Notes: generated from the letters alone by a model not told the origin. Numbered from the stretch's first letter, positions 1 through 9,817 are shown. The stretch is DNA of 64,000 bases from Arthrobacter crystallopoietes BAB-32 (GCF_000328305.2 NZ_ANPE02000069.1:1-64000), one strand, 5' to 3'. Numbers and translations: made by a program.

Positions 1-408
1 GCCGGCCGGGTCCTGTTCTATGTTCCGAGCCTGGACCAGCTGCGGCGCGGCGGCCGGATCAGCCCGGCGAGCGGCTACCTGGGCTCGCTGCTGTCTATCA
101 AACCCATTCTGGGCATTAAGGACGGCGCGGTCGTTGGCCTGGAAAAGATCCGGACGGCGGCCAAAGCCAAGGCCCGGCTGCAGCAATTGGTGGTACGGGG
201 GATCGAGGATCTCGATTACCCGCCGCAGCTGGCCGTGCACTATTTCGGCAATGAGTCCGAGGCGCAGGAACTGGCGGACGAGTTGGCAGCCCATGCCAGC
301 GGGGAGATTCTGCTGACGCCGCTGCCGTCCGTGCTGGCGGCGCACGCGGGACTGGGCGTGCTCGCCGTGGTCATCGGTCCGGCGATGGCGGACTCCCAGG
401 AGGCCTGA
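1..408 (+). CDS. DegV-family fatty-acid-binding protein, 3' part only
   Basis: The reading frame is open from base 1 and ends at TGA 406-408, leaving about 135 C-terminal residues. It begins inside the second half of a DegV protein: an LDQLRRGGRIS block, then LLSIKPIL and a DG turn, which in this family help form the fatty-acid pocket. DegV (FakB-like) proteins hold a fatty acid so that a DAK-type kinase can phosphorylate it. The N-terminal half and the start codon lie outside the window. It runs in the same direction as comEA, 105 bases upstream of it, and is probably a separate unit. Family assignment is firm; the lipid bound and the physiological role are not shown by the sequence. Confidence 0.85.
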   Translation, partial: AGRVLFYVPSLDQLRRGGRISPASGYLGSLLSIKPILGIKDGAVVGLEKIRTAAKAKARLQQLVVRGIEDLDYPPQLAVHYFGNESEAQELADELAAHASGEILLTPLPSVLAAHAGLGVLAVVIGPAMADSQEA

Positions 409-513
409 GCCAGGACCGACGACCCGGTCTCCACAGGCCTGCTCTGCACCGCACCATCCACATCGCGCGCCGCACGGACGGCAGCAGCCCGGACTGCTGC
501 CTACCGTGGCAGC

Positions 514-1257
514 ATGGGCCGCCATCGCTGGGAAACAGCGCCAATCCACCATGCAGGGGACCGGCCGGCACAGCCGGGACGGCGGCCCCGCTGGAAGATC
601 GCGCTCGGCGCTGCGCTGATCGCCGCCGGCGTGGTTTTGGGCTACGGCATCGTCGTGGTGGCCACGGCGGACCTGAACCGGGCAGAGTCCGACGTGCTGG
701 CCTCGCTGCCTGTCACCAGCCGGGCGACCGATCCTGGGGAATCTGGCGGACCGTCCCCGACGTCCGCCCGTGCGGAGCAACCCACAGAGGCAGCAGAAAG
801 CCCCGCCGGCGAGACAATTGTCCATGTTGCCGGGGCGGTCAGGCAGCCGGGGATTGTGCGCCTGGGGGCGGCCGCACGCGTCTTCGAAGCACTGGAGGCC
901 GCCGGAGGTGCCTTGCCGCAGGCAGACCTGGCGGCACTGAACCTCGCAGCGCCCGTGGCCGACGGACAGCAGATATTCGTCCCGTCCCCGGATCATCCCG
1001 CACCGGACAGCGCAGCATCCGGCAGCCCCGGCGGTCCGGCCGCCGGGGGCAATGCGGCGGGACCGGCAAAGATCAACCTCAATACCGCCACGGTCGATGA
1101 GCTAACAACCCTGCCGAGGGTCGGACCAGTGCTGGCACAGCGCATCGTGGACTTTCGGGAACAGCACGGCGCCTTTACCCGGCCTGAAGACCTCGACGCG
1201 GTGCCCGGGATCGGCGAGGTGATGCTGGCCAACCTGATCGAGCTGGTGACGATATGA
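514..1257 (+). CDS. comEA: ComEA-like DNA-binding competence protein
   Basis: This 247-residue protein has a basic N-terminus, one membrane segment at about residues 29-50 (ALGAALIAAGVVLGYG), a low-complexity linker, an SLBB-like domain beginning IVHVAGAVRQPG, a second Gly/Ala/Pro linker, and a C-terminal helix-hairpin-helix pair (KINLNTATVDELTTLPRVGP and AVPGIGEVMLANL). ComEA is a membrane-anchored receptor that binds double-stranded DNA outside the membrane and passes it to the ComEC channel. The stop overlaps the ATG of the ComEC-like gene by four bases, so the two are translationally coupled. Natural transformation is inferred from the pair; no pilus genes are visible here. The ATG at 514 follows a gap with no strong Shine-Dalgarno site. 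Confidence 0.9.
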   Translation: MGRHRWETAPIHHAGDRPAQPGRRPRWKIALGAALIAAGVVLGYGIVVVATADLNRAESDVLASLPVTSRATDPGESGGPSPTSARAEQPTEAAESPAGETIVHVAGAVRQPGIVRLGAAARVFEALEAAGGALPQADLAALNLAAPVADGQQIFVPSPDHPAPDSAASGSPGGPAAGGNAAGPAKINLNTATVDELTTLPRVGPVLAQRIVDFREQHGAFTRPEDLDAVPGIGEVMLANLIELVTI

Positions 1258-3923
1258 CGAAGCGTCCGCGCTGGCACGGGTACGCTGCCGCGGCCCGGGC
1301 CGGAGCGGAGGAAGGACCGGGAGCCGGCACGGCGGCCGGGCCCGCGGTTGCCCGGCCGACCGTGCGCGAACGGCTGGTGTTACGGATACCGGGAGTTGCC
1401 CGCGGTTGGGGACGGCTTCCGCAAGGCACTGACAGCCCGGTGCCGACTGACGTCCGAGTGGCTGCCGCCGCGCTGGTGTGCTGGCTGGGAGCGCTGTGGC
1501 TATCGCGTGGTTCCCCGGGCGTGAGCCTGGCGGCGTCCGGGTTCTGCTGCGGAACCGCCCTGATGCTCACGGGCTGGCTGCTGCTGCGCCGCCGCCACGG
1601 GAGGCCGGCAGGCTTCCTGTCCGGCACCGCGCTGCTGCTGCTGAGCGTGCTGGGGCTGCTGGCACTGGTCACCGGAGTGCAGCAGGCTGAACGGCTGGCA
1701 GGACCGATCGCGGCAGCCATTGATGCCGATGCCTATGTCAGCGTTGAGCTGCGTGCCGTCTCCGATGCCGCCCGGTCCAGGACTCCGTCCCGGTTTGGCG
1801 GCGAACGGTACCTCGTTTCTGCGGAAATCGAGTTCGCGTCCCACGACGGCAGGAAGTTCGAGGCAGCCACGCCCGTGCTCGTCCTCGGCAACGGAGCATG
1901 GAAGTCCGTGCGCTACGGTGACCGTATCCGGACTGCCGGAACCCTCGCCGCTGCCGACCCGGGCTCAGCGGAGCAGGCGCTGCTGAATGCCTCGGCCGCA
2001 CCATTGATCACAGGTACCCTGGCCGCAGCCGACATCGTGAACGGGATGCGCAGCAAGTTCCTGGGCATGACCCGGACTCTGCCCGAAGATGCCCGCGGCT
2101 TGCTGCCGGGGATGGCCTTCGGTGACCGCGAACAGCAAACCGATGAGCTCGCCGAGGCGATGAAGCGGACGGGGCTGACGCACTTGCTCGCCGTCAGCGG
2201 GGCGAACTGCAGCTATCTGCTCGGGTTCGTGTACCTGCTCGCCCAGTCCTGCAGGGCGCCGCGCTGGTGCGCCGCGGCCTGCGGTATCGCCGCGCTGGCG
2301 GGTTTTGTCATGCTGGTGCGGCCGGAGCCCAGCGTGCTGCGGGCCGCCGTGATGGGAGTCGTGGGAGTCATCGCGCTGCTCACCGGCCGCCGGCGGGCTT
2401 CGCTGACCTTTCTTTCCGTTGCTGTCGTGGTGCTGCTCGTGGCGGATCCATGGCTAGCCAACGAATTCAGCTTTATGCTTTCGGTCTGCGCAACGCTGGG
2501 ACTGGTTTTGTTCGGCAGCCGGTGCTCACTGTGGTTGCAGCGGTGGCTGCCCAAGGCAGTGGCCGATGCCATGGCGGTGCCGATCGCGGCCCAGATCTTC
2601 TGCACGCCCGTACTGGTCCTGCTGCAGCCCGAACTCGCGCTGTACTCCGTTCCTGCCAATGTCCTTGCCGCTCCCGTAGTACCCGTGGTGACCATCCTCG
2701 CGATGGCAGCGCTTGGGCTGCTTCCCCTGTTGCCTCTGCCGGCGGGCTGGCTGGTCTATGCCGCCGGCCTGCCGACGTTGTGGGTCGCTTGGATTGCGCG
2801 GACCTTCTCCGAATTGCCATTCGCCGCCCTGCCCTGGTGGGAAGGGGCAACAGGCTCGCTGGCGGCGGCGGCAGCCGGAGGAATGCTGGTGCTCCTGCTG
2901 TGGTTCGTATCCCGAATCAAGCGGGAATGGCGAGCAGAGCGGGCTGCGCCGTCGCGTCGCACAACCAGCGAAAGGACCAGGCCAATGACGAAAGGTGCCC
3001 GTGGCAGAGGCATCCTGTCAGAGATCCGGGACCGTGTCCGGCGGCCCCGCAGCGGGCACGGCCCGCGCTTAGTCGCCTGGACCCTGGCACCCGCGATCCT
3101 CATCGGAGGGCTTGCCGGCTGGCTGGCCGGCCCAGCGGCGGATGCCCAGGTCAAGGACAGGTGGGACGTAGCTGCCTGCGATGTAGGCCAGGGAGACGGC
3201 ATCGTCGTTCGGACAGGCCCGGCCCGTGCGATCGTGGTCGATGCCGGACCGGACCCTCAGCTGATCGACAGCTGCCTGGATCTGCTCGGTGTGCAGACCG
3301 TTGGGATGCTGGTCCTCACGCACATGCACTTGGACCACTACGGCGGCATGGCGGGTGTATTCGAAGGCCGCGAGGTCTCATCCGTGATGATCGGCAGTTC
3401 GAAACCGGAACTGCCGCCCGCAGCCGCGGCAGAACTGCGCCGCCACGGTGTGGTGCCGGTACGCGGAGCAGCGGGCCAATCCGGATCGGAGGGAGCGGTC
3501 GGCTGGCAGGTGCTGTGGCCGGACGAGAACGCCGCCGGCCGTAGCGAGAACGATTCGAGCGTCGTCCTGCTGTTCGACGTCCCGCACGAGGACGGGCCCG
3601 ATCTGCACCTGTTGCTGACCGGAGACCTGGAAGCGGAGGCCGCGGCCGCGATGCTCCACGGCCTGGGCGGCCGGATACCGGCCATCGATCTGATCAAGGT
3701 CAGCCATCATGGCGCGCGAAATGGTGGCGAAGAGCTTTTCAGCCAGTTGCAGCCCCAAGCCGCCCTGATTTCCGTCGGAGCAGATAATGATTACGGCCAT
3801 CCCGCGCCGGAGATCCTGGCTGCCCTTGACCGGCTCCGGATTCCAGCGTTCCGCACCGACCTGATCGGGACAGTGCTGGTGGATCTGCGCGAAGGCCGGG
3901 CGGTCATCACCGACGCAGGCTGA
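1254..3923 (+). CDS. comEC: ComEC/Rec2-type DNA uptake channel
   Basis: At 889 residues this is a full-length ComEC/Rec2 protein. After a hydrophilic N-terminus come two membrane helices, an extracellular OB-like stretch (about 150-260), the multi-helix competence domain with its signature TGLTHLLAVSGANCSYLLG (about residues 303-322), and a C-terminal metallo-beta-lactamase-like domain with DVGQGDGIVV, VVDAGP, LTHMHLDHYGG and KVSHHGARNGG. The MBL half probably degrades the non-transported strand or binds DNA; the membrane half forms the channel. ATG 1254 overlaps the comEA stop (ATGA). It is followed 72 bases later by holA, an order common in actinobacteria. All recognisable metal-ligand motifs are present, so it looks functional. 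Confidence 0.93.
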   Translation: MTKRPRWHGYAAAARAGAEEGPGAGTAAGPAVARPTVRERLVLRIPGVARGWGRLPQGTDSPVPTDVRVAAAALVCWLGALWLSRGSPGVSLAASGFCCGTALMLTGWLLLRRRHGRPAGFLSGTALLLLSVLGLLALVTGVQQAERLAGPIAAAIDADAYVSVELRAVSDAARSRTPSRFGGERYLVSAEIEFASHDGRKFEAATPVLVLGNGAWKSVRYGDRIRTAGTLAAADPGSAEQALLNASAAPLITGTLAAADIVNGMRSKFLGMTRTLPEDARGLLPGMAFGDREQQTDELAEAMKRTGLTHLLAVSGANCSYLLGFVYLLAQSCRAPRWCAAACGIAALAGFVMLVRPEPSVLRAAVMGVVGVIALLTGRRRASLTFLSVAVVVLLVADPWLANEFSFMLSVCATLGLVLFGSRCSLWLQRWLPKAVADAMAVPIAAQIFCTPVLVLLQPELALYSVPANVLAAPVVPVVTILAMAALGLLPLLPLPAGWLVYAAGLPTLWVAWIARTFSELPFAALPWWEGATGSLAAAAAGGMLVLLLWFVSRIKREWRAERAAPSRRTTSERTRPMTKGARGRGILSEIRDRVRRPRSGHGPRLVAWTLAPAILIGGLAGWLAGPAADAQVKDRWDVAACDVGQGDGIVVRTGPARAIVVDAGPDPQLIDSCLDLLGVQTVGMLVLTHMHLDHYGGMAGVFEGREVSSVMIGSSKPELPPAAAAELRRHGVVPVRGAAGQSGSEGAVGWQVLWPDENAAGRSENDSSVVLLFDVPHEDGPDLHLLLTGDLEAEAAAAMLHGLGGRIPAIDLIKVSHHGARNGGEELFSQLQPQAALISVGADNDYGHPAPEILAALDRLRIPAFRTDLIGTVLVDLREGRAVITDAG

Positions 3924-3995
3924 CCGACATCGTCCGGCTTGGGAAATCGCGGGCACCGTGGAAAAGTTGACGAAGGAATGAGGAGGCCCTGACCA

Positions 3996-5003
3996 GTGAA
4001 CCCAAGCCCGGCACGCCCGACGAGCCGTAAGACCGTTGCCCGGACCGTATCCTGGCGGGAGGTGGAACCCGCCGAGGTCGTACTGATCAGCGGCCCGGAA
4101 GAATACCTCGGCCACCGTGCCAAGGACCGCATCCGATCGCTCGTCCGCGGAATCCACCCCGACGTCGAATTGACGGCGCTGGACGCCTCTTCCTATTCCA
4201 GCGGCCAGCTCACCATGATTGCGAGCCCCAGTCTGTTCGGCGAGGCGAAGCTCGTGGAGGTCTCGGCCGCGGCACAGATGAACGATGAGTTCCTCACCGA
4301 TACCCTGGCGTACCTGAAGAACCCGTCCGAAGATGTCACGCTCGTCATTCAGCATTCCGGGGGAGTGCGGGGCAAGAAACTTCTTGATGCCATCAAGGCC
4401 AGCGGCGCCCCGGTGGTGGACTGCCAGGCGCTGAAGAAGGATTCGGAGAAGCTGGACTTCGTCCGCACTGAGTTCAAAGCGGCACGCAAAGGCCTCGAAC
4501 CGGCCGCCGGACAGGCCCTGGTCGCAGCCATGGGCGCGTCGCTGCCCGACCTGGCGGCAGCTTGCGCGCAGTTGATCTCCGACACCCAGGGCACCGTCAC
4601 GGAAGCCATCGTCGACAAGTACTACGGGGGCCGGGTGGAAGCCACCGGTTTCAAGGTTGCCGACGCCGCCATTTCCGGCCGCGGAGCCGCAGCTCTGGCG
4701 ATGCTCCGCCATGCCCTGGCCACGGGCCTGGATCCTGTGCCCATTGTGGCGGTGTTGGCGATGAAGCTGCGCCAGATCGCCAAGGTCAAGAGTGCTTCGG
4801 TCAGCGCCAAGGACGCAGGCATGGCTCCTTGGCAGTTCGACCAGGCGCGGAAGGAAGCGCGGGCGTGGGACTCGGCAAACCTGGCCAAGTGCATCCGGCT
4901 GCTGGCCGAGACCGACGCGCAGGTAAAGGGTGCGGGACGGGACCCGGAATACGCTGTCGAGCACGCCGTGCAGGTCATCGCCGCCAGCGCAGCCCGACAC
5001 TAG
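3996..5003 (+). CDS. holA: DNA polymerase III delta subunit
   Basis: This 335-residue protein has the layout of the clamp-loader delta subunit: an N-terminal nucleotide-fold region with VVLISGPEEYLGHRAKDRIR, a central helical domain, and a C-terminal collar domain (DAAISGRGAAALAMLRHALATG, then AVLAMKLRQIAKVKSA). Delta opens the beta sliding clamp within the clamp-loader complex; like other deltas it has no ATP-binding motif. GTG 3996 is preceded by GAGGAGG about ten bases upstream. It follows comEC and ends at a strong hairpin shared with the convergent rpsT gene. Identification rests on overall pattern and on its conserved place between comEC and rpsT. Confidence 0.92.
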   Translation: MNPSPARPTSRKTVARTVSWREVEPAEVVLISGPEEYLGHRAKDRIRSLVRGIHPDVELTALDASSYSSGQLTMIASPSLFGEAKLVEVSAAAQMNDEFLTDTLAYLKNPSEDVTLVIQHSGGVRGKKLLDAIKASGAPVVDCQALKKDSEKLDFVRTEFKAARKGLEPAAGQALVAAMGASLPDLAAACAQLISDTQGTVTEAIVDKYYGGRVEATGFKVADAAISGRGAAALAMLRHALATGLDPVPIVAVLAMKLRQIAKVKSASVSAKDAGMAPWQFDQARKEARAWDSANLAKCIRLLAETDAQVKGAGRDPEYAVEHAVQVIAASAARH

Positions 5004-5052
5004 GGCGATCGTTAGAACTCGCCCTCCGGGCGGCCCCGGGCGGTTAAAACGG

Positions 5053-5083
5053 AACGGCTCCCGCTCTGAGAGCGGGAGCCGTT
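5053..5083. terminator. Bidirectional hairpin between holA and rpsT
   Basis: The arms 5053-5065 (AACGGCTCCCGCT) and 5071-5083 are perfectly complementary over 13 bp with a 5-base loop. It lies between the convergent 3' ends of holA and rpsT, so it can end both transcripts. No strong T tract follows on either strand, as is usual in high-GC actinobacteria. Confidence 0.8.
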
Positions 5084-5120
5084 CAGCCCGTCCGGCCGGA
5101 CAGGCGGGAAACCTTGAATC

Positions 5121-5381
5121 CTAGAGGGCGTTGACCTTCTTGGAGATCGCGGACTTGCGATTGGCCGCGTTGTTCTTGTGGATGACGCCCTTGCTGACAG
5201 CCTTGTCCAGCTTGCGGCTGGCAGCAGCCAGGGCTGCCGAGGCAGCGTCCTTGTCAGCCGAATCAACGGCGCTGCCGACAGCGCGGATGGCGGTCTTCAG
5301 CTCGGACTTGACAGCGGCGTTGCGCTGGCGTGCCTTCTCGTTGGTGAGGATGCGCTTCTTCTGGGACTTGATATTAGCCAC
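5121..5381 (-). CDS. rpsT: 30S ribosomal protein S20
   Basis: This 86-residue basic protein starts [19 protein letters not shown], the classic S20 opening, and continues with the helical region rich in Ala and Lys ([36 protein letters not shown]). S20 binds 16S rRNA early in 30S assembly. The start codon is GTG at 5381 with an AGAGAG purine stretch upstream. It is monocistronic and convergent with holA. The roughly 185 bases upstream before the next minus-strand gene should hold its promoter; I could not pick one confidently. Confidence 0.97.
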   Translation of the reverse strand: MANIKSQKKRILTNEKARQRNAAVKSELKTAIRAVGSAVDSADKDAASAALAAASRKLDKAVSKGVIHKNNAANRKSAISKKVNAL

Positions 5382-5567
5382 TTATAAACTCTCTTTGTAA
5401 TGCGGACTGGTCGGTGAGGGCAGTCAGACCGGCCATTGACTGAGCGGCGTGGGGATACCGTAATGGCAGCCGGGCTGAGGTGCCCGTCGACCTGCGCGGA
5501 CACACAGCTAGCAATACTAGCAGATCCCGGGCGTCCATGCGGCAACCAACGCCGGCGGCGCGGCGGG

Positions 5568-6107
5568 TTAGTTCCAGCCGTGGCGGCGACGCAGAGCCTC
5601 GGCGACGCGGTCGAAGGCGGTCTTGGCCAGCACCGCACCCTCACGGCGGATATCGCGCGGATCCACTTGCAGGATCCGGTCCAGTTTGACCTCGCTCGGA
5701 CGCCGTTGCCGGTCCCAGGGCCCGGTTCCGACGTCGACGTAGTCCGCGTCATGGTGCTCCCCATTGTTGCGGTCCCGAGTGGTCATCATCAACGCCAGCA
5801 GCCGGCCGCCGTTGTGTCCGACCAAGAGGACGGGGCGGTCCTTGCCTTGGCTGTAGTCCTCTTCGTAGGGCACCCACGTCCAGACGACCTCGCCCGGGTC
5901 CGCTTCGCCGTCGGGCTTTGGGGCATAAGCGATCCGCGCGGTCCCGCGGAAGTCGCCCGGATAGGCCGAGCTCAGGTCGGGTCCCTGGACAGCGGCGCCG
6001 CCCCGGCCGCGGTGCGGACGGGGCGGAGCCGAACTCCGCTGGAGCTTGCCGAAGGCCTTCACCGCACCGCGCAGCAGGCGCCCGATCATGTTCGCATCAA
6101 TTGCCAT
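5568..6107 (-). CDS. PemK/MazF-family protein, no partner antitoxin visible
   Basis: The 179-residue protein carries a C-terminal PemK/MazF-like fold: GEVVWTWVPYEED (about 70-82), GKDRPVLLVGHNGGRLLALMMTT (about 87-110) and a late SEVKLDRILQVDP. MazF-like toxins are RNA endoribonucleases. The N-terminal 65 residues form a variable basic extension. No small antitoxin gene lies directly upstream or downstream: one flank is rpsT and the other lepA. Such solitary versions are common in actinobacterial chromosomes and may not be real toxins. The start ATG 6107 is likely, with ATG at residue 7 as an alternative. The family is reasonably clear; the activity is inferred. Confidence 0.8.
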   Translation of the reverse strand: MAIDANMIGRLLRGAVKAFGKLQRSSAPPRPHRGRGGAAVQGPDLSSAYPGDFRGTARIAYAPKPDGEADPGEVVWTWVPYEEDYSQGKDRPVLLVGHNGGRLLALMMTTRDRNNGEHHDADYVDVGTGPWDRQRRPSEVKLDRILQVDPRDIRREGAVLAKTAFDRVAEALRRRHGWN

Positions 6108-6236
6108 GCTGCAACGTTATCGCCCGGTTTGCCCGGCAGAGGGCATGCACGCCGGGCGCATTCTCATGGGAGACTATTAACTTGGCATCTGTTGCAGCCA
6201 CCCCCGTAAGTCCCGCTTGACAGTTAGGAAACCGCT

Positions 6237-8090
6237 GTGTCCCCCATGGCCCGCACCGCACCGGTGCCTGCCGCCACAGATCCGGCGATCATCAGGAACT
6301 TCTGCATCATTGCGCACATCGACCATGGGAAGTCCACGCTCGCCGACCGGATGCTCCAGCTGACCGGAGTGGTGCAGCCGCGCGACATGAAGGCGCAGTA
6401 CCTGGACCGGATGGACATCGAGCGCGAACGCGGGATCACCATCAAGTCCCAGGCGGTGCGCATGCCTTGGGAACTGGACGGCACGGCCTACGCGCTGAAT
6501 ATGATCGACACCCCCGGCCACGTGGATTTCACCTACGAGGTATCGCGGTCGCTGGCCGCCTGCGAGGGCGCCGTCCTGCTGGTTGATGCTGCCCAGGGCA
6601 TCGAGGCACAGACCTTGGCGAACCTGTACCTGGCGATGGAGAACGATCTGACCATCATCCCGGTGCTGAACAAGATCGACCTGCCCGCCGCCCAGCCGGA
6701 GAAGTATGCAGAGGAACTTGCCAACCTCATCGGCGGGGATCCCGAGGACGTGCTGAAGGTTTCCGGCAAGACCGGTGAGGGCGTCGAGGCACTGCTGGAC
6801 AAGATCGTGCGTGACCTGCCTGCCCCGGTCGGTGATGCGAATGCTCCGGCCCGTGCCATGATTTTCGACTCCGTTTACGACTCCTACCGCGGCGTGGTGA
6901 CCTATGTCCGCGTTGTCGACGGCCAACTGTCGCCGCGGGAACGCATTCAGATGATGTCGACCAAGGCCAGCCACGAACTGCTCGAGATCGGGGTCAGTTC
7001 CCCCGAGCCCACCCCCACCAAGGGCCTCGGCGTTGGCGAAGTCGGCTACCTCATTACCGGCGTGAAGGACGTCCGCCAGTCGAAAGTAGGCGATACGGTC
7101 ACCAACTACGCCAAGCCTGCCCCGGAGTCGTTGGGCGGCTACGAGGACCCGAAGCCGATGGTCTTCTCCGGGCTGTACCCGATCGACGGCTCGGACTATC
7201 CCGTGCTGCGCGACGCCCTGGACAAGCTCAAGCTCAACGATGCCGCTCTGATCTATGAGCCGGAAACCTCTGCTGCGCTGGGATTCGGCTTCCGCGTAGG
7301 CTTCCTGGGACTGCTGCACCTGGAGATTACCCGCGAACGGCTCGAGGCCGAATTCGGGCTGGACCTGATTTCCACCGCGCCGAATGTGGTCTACCAGGTG
7401 ACACTTGAAGACAAGAATGTCGTCACCGTCACCAACCCGAGCGAATTCCCCGAAGGCAAGGTCAACGAGGTCCGCGAACCGATGGTCTCGGCCACCATAC
7501 TCGCCCCGAGCGAATTCGTCGGCGCGATCATGGAGCTGTGCCAGTCGCGCCGCGGCCAGATGAAGGGCATGGACTACCTTTCGGAGGACCGGGTCGAACT
7601 GCGCTACTGGCTGCCGCTGGCCGAGATCGTTTTCGACTTCTTCGACCAGCTGAAGTCCAAGACCCGCGGCTACGCCTCCCTGGACTGGAAGGCCGACGGC
7701 GAGCAGGTCGCGGACCTGGTCAAGGTGGACATCCTGCTCCAGGGCGAGCAGGTGGATGCATTCAGCGCCATCACCCACCGGGACAAGGCCTACAGCTACG
7801 GCGTCATGATGACCTCGAAGCTGCGGGAGTTGATTCCGCGCCAGCAGTTCGAGGTTCCGATCCAGGCCGCCATCGGCTCACGCATCATCGCCCGCGAAAA
7901 CATCCGCGCGATCCGCAAGGACGTGCTGGCCAAGTGCTATGGCGGCGACATCTCACGCAAGCGCAAGCTGCTGGAGAAGCAGAAGGAAGGCAAGAAGCGC
8001 ATGAAGATGGTGGGACGAGTCGAAGTCCCGCAGGAGGCCTTCATCGCTGCGCTGTCTTCGGATGAGTCGAAAGACAAAGCGAAGAAGTAG
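6237..8090 (+). CDS. lepA: Elongation factor 4 (LepA) GTPase
   Basis: The 617-residue protein has the full LepA set: a G domain with HIDHGKST (G1), [10 protein letters not shown] (switch I), DTPGHVDF (G3) and NKIDLP (G4), EF-Tu-like domain 2, EF-G-like domains III and V, and a basic LepA-specific C-terminus ([25 protein letters not shown], interrupted here only by codon order). EF4 binds ribosomes and acts in back-translocation or initiation under stress. GTG 6237 is preceded by AGGAA at 6226-6230, a good Shine-Dalgarno spacing, and a second start ATG lies three codons in. It is followed by hemW, the usual actinobacterial order. Confidence 0.97.
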   Translation: MSPMARTAPVPAATDPAIIRNFCIIAHIDHGKSTLADRMLQLTGVVQPRDMKAQYLDRMDIERERGITIKSQAVRMPWELDGTAYALNMIDTPGHVDFTYEVSRSLAACEGAVLLVDAAQGIEAQTLANLYLAMENDLTIIPVLNKIDLPAAQPEKYAEELANLIGGDPEDVLKVSGKTGEGVEALLDKIVRDLPAPVGDANAPARAMIFDSVYDSYRGVVTYVRVVDGQLSPRERIQMMSTKASHELLEIGVSSPEPTPTKGLGVGEVGYLITGVKDVRQSKVGDTVTNYAKPAPESLGGYEDPKPMVFSGLYPIDGSDYPVLRDALDKLKLNDAALIYEPETSAALGFGFRVGFLGLLHLEITRERLEAEFGLDLISTAPNVVYQVTLEDKNVVTVTNPSEFPEGKVNEVREPMVSATILAPSEFVGAIMELCQSRRGQMKGMDYLSEDRVELRYWLPLAEIVFDFFDQLKSKTRGYASLDWKADGEQVADLVKVDILLQGEQVDAFSAITHRDKAYSYGVMMTSKLRELIPRQQFEVPIQAAIGSRIIARENIRAIRKDVLAKCYGGDISRKRKLLEKQKEGKKRMKMVGRVEVPQEAFIAALSSDESKDKAKK

Positions 8091-8125
8091 TTCCATGAGC
8101 TTTACGACGACGGTGGCCCGGTGCC

Positions 8126-9355
8126 GTGCCTAGTGTCCTTCCGGTAGGCGACCCGGCACCCCTCGACGGCCTGCTGCCGGCACAGGCTGCGGAGGGTGCC
8201 GCAGGGCGCGAGTTCTGCCTGTACGTACACATTCCCTTCTGTGCCGTGCGCTGCGGCTACTGCGACTTCAACACCTATACCGCCAAGGAGCTCGGTTCCG
8301 GCGCGTCCCAAGCGGAGTATTCCGGCACGGTGAACTCGGAGCTGGATTTCGCTGTCAAGGCGCTGGCGGCTTCAGGCGTGCCGGAGCGGAAGCTGTCGAC
8401 CGTCTTCTTCGGCGGCGGGACGCCCACGCTGCTGCCGGCGGCCGACCTCGCCTCGATCCTGCGGCGGGCCGACCAGCTGTGGGGCCTGGAAGCCGGAGCC
8501 GAAGTGACCACGGAAGCCAACCCGGACTCCGTGACCCCGGAGTCGCTGCAGACACTGGCCGACGCAGGCTTCACTCGGGTCTCCTTCGGAATGCAGTCGG
8601 CGGTCCCGCACGTGCTGAAGGTGCTCGACCGCACCCACGATCCCGAACGGGTACCGCAGGCTGTCGCGTGGGCCCGCGCAGCCGGCCTCAAAGTGAGCCT
8701 GGACCTGATCTATGGGACGCCGGGGGAGTCGATGGCTGACTGGGTGGCCAGCCTGGAGGCAACCATCGCCTGCAGTCCGGACCACATCTCCGCCTACTCG
8801 CTGATCATCGAAGACGGCACCAAGCTCGCGGCCCAAATCCGGCGCAGCGAAGTTGCTGCGATCGATGACGATGATCACGCGGACAAGTACCTCAAGGCGG
8901 ACGAAATGCTCGCCGCGGCCGGCTACACCTGGTACGAAGTCAGCAACTGGGCGCGTTCGGACCCCGACCGCTGCCGCCACAACCTGGCGTACTGGCGGGG
9001 CGCCGACTGGTGGGGTGCAGGCCCCGGAGCCCATTCCCATATGGGCGGCGTCCGCTGGTGGAATGTCAAGCACCCTGCTGCCTATGCACAGCGGCTTTCG
9101 ACGTCGGTCTCGCCAGCTGCCGGACGGGAAACCCTGGACGGCCGAACCCGCCAGGTGGAGCACATCATGCTGCAGACCCGCATCATCGACGGACTGGCCA
9201 CCGCTGAACTGGGCCCGGAAGGCAGGGACGCTGTCGCCGGGCTGATCGCGGAGGGACTTCTCGACGGTGCGGCGGCCATCGCCGGAACCGTGAGGCTCAC
9301 GCTGCAGGGCCGGCTGCTCGCGGACGCCGTCGTGCGGCGCCTGCTCGGCTATTAG
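8126..9355 (+). CDS. hemW: HemW radical-SAM haem chaperone
   Basis: This 409-residue radical SAM protein has CAVRCGYC after LYVHIPF, the CxxxCxxC cluster motif where HemW has an extra Cys, and FFGGGTPTLL followed by EANPDSV. The C-terminal part has the HemW domain with YEVSNWA and the NLAYWRGADWWGAGPGAHSH block. HemW is now regarded as a haem-binding chaperone; older annotation called it oxygen-independent coproporphyrinogen III oxidase (HemN). It follows lepA by 35 bases and may share its transcript; upstream of hrcA in many actinobacteria. GTG 8126 is the chosen start; a later start near residue 30 cannot be excluded because the first 28 residues are not conserved. Confidence 0.92.
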   Translation: MPSVLPVGDPAPLDGLLPAQAAEGAAGREFCLYVHIPFCAVRCGYCDFNTYTAKELGSGASQAEYSGTVNSELDFAVKALAASGVPERKLSTVFFGGGTPTLLPAADLASILRRADQLWGLEAGAEVTTEANPDSVTPESLQTLADAGFTRVSFGMQSAVPHVLKVLDRTHDPERVPQAVAWARAAGLKVSLDLIYGTPGESMADWVASLEATIACSPDHISAYSLIIEDGTKLAAQIRRSEVAAIDDDDHADKYLKADEMLAAAGYTWYEVSNWARSDPDRCRHNLAYWRGADWWGAGPGAHSHMGGVRWWNVKHPAAYAQRLSTSVSPAAGRETLDGRTRQVEHIMLQTRIIDGLATAELGPEGRDAVAGLIAEGLLDGAAAIAGTVRLTLQGRLLADAVVRRLLGY

Positions 9356-9394
9356 CGCCGTGGCCGGCCGACAGGCACTAAGGCCACCGCCCGC

Positions 9395-9817
9395 CTAGCG
9401 GATCAGGCGCAGGTTCAGCGGGTACTGGTACGGCCGTCCGCGGTTGACCTCGATGCCGGCCTTGACCGAGAACACGGTCAGGAAAACCCACACCGCGGCC
9501 GCAACCACGGCGAAAAAGCCGCTGACAGCCGGAATCAGGATCAGCAGGTTGGCGATGACGGCGACGATGGTCGGCGGCAGCGTGAAGTTCAGCGCTTCCT
9601 TCGACTCCTGGGCAGTGAACGGGCCGCGGTCCTTGAAGATCAGGTAGATGACCAGGGACGGCAAGCACCCGAGGATTCCCCCGAAGTGCGCCATGGTGGC
9701 CCACTGCCGGTCCTCGGAGGGCGTCAGCGGCAGCGCGGAAGACGCGGCGCTCTGGTACTGCGTCGGGCGCGACGGATCATGCTCCGGCTGTTGGCCGCGC
9801 ACGGGATTGTCTGACAC
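9395..9817 (-). CDS. DUF4870 membrane protein
   Basis: With GTG 9817 as start (AAGGCAGG Shine-Dalgarno just upstream) the product is 140 residues. An N-terminal cytoplasmic tail rich in Gln/Pro/Ser precedes the DUF4870 (Tic20-like) core: QWATMAHFGGILGCLPSLVIYLIFKDRG, then ESKEALNF (the typical ...ALNFQ... turn), and two further hydrophobic segments (TIVAVIANLLILIPAVSG, FAVVAAAVWVFLTVF). About three to four membrane helices. No function is established for the family. A longer form starting at TTG 9850 is possible but lacks a ribosome site. Neighbours are unrelated; the gene stands alone on the minus strand. Confidence 0.85.
   Translation of the reverse strand: MSDNPVRGQQPEHDPSRPTQYQSAASSALPLTPSEDRQWATMAHFGGILGCLPSLVIYLIFKDRGPFTAQESKEALNFTLPPTIVAVIANLLILIPAVSGFFAVVAAAVWVFLTVFSVKAGIEVNRGRPYQYPLNLRLIR

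Noticed and set aside
3378-5000. Very long open frame on the minus strand opposite comEC and holA
   Set aside because: Antisense to two well-identified genes; high-GC third positions create such open frames. No recognisable domain.
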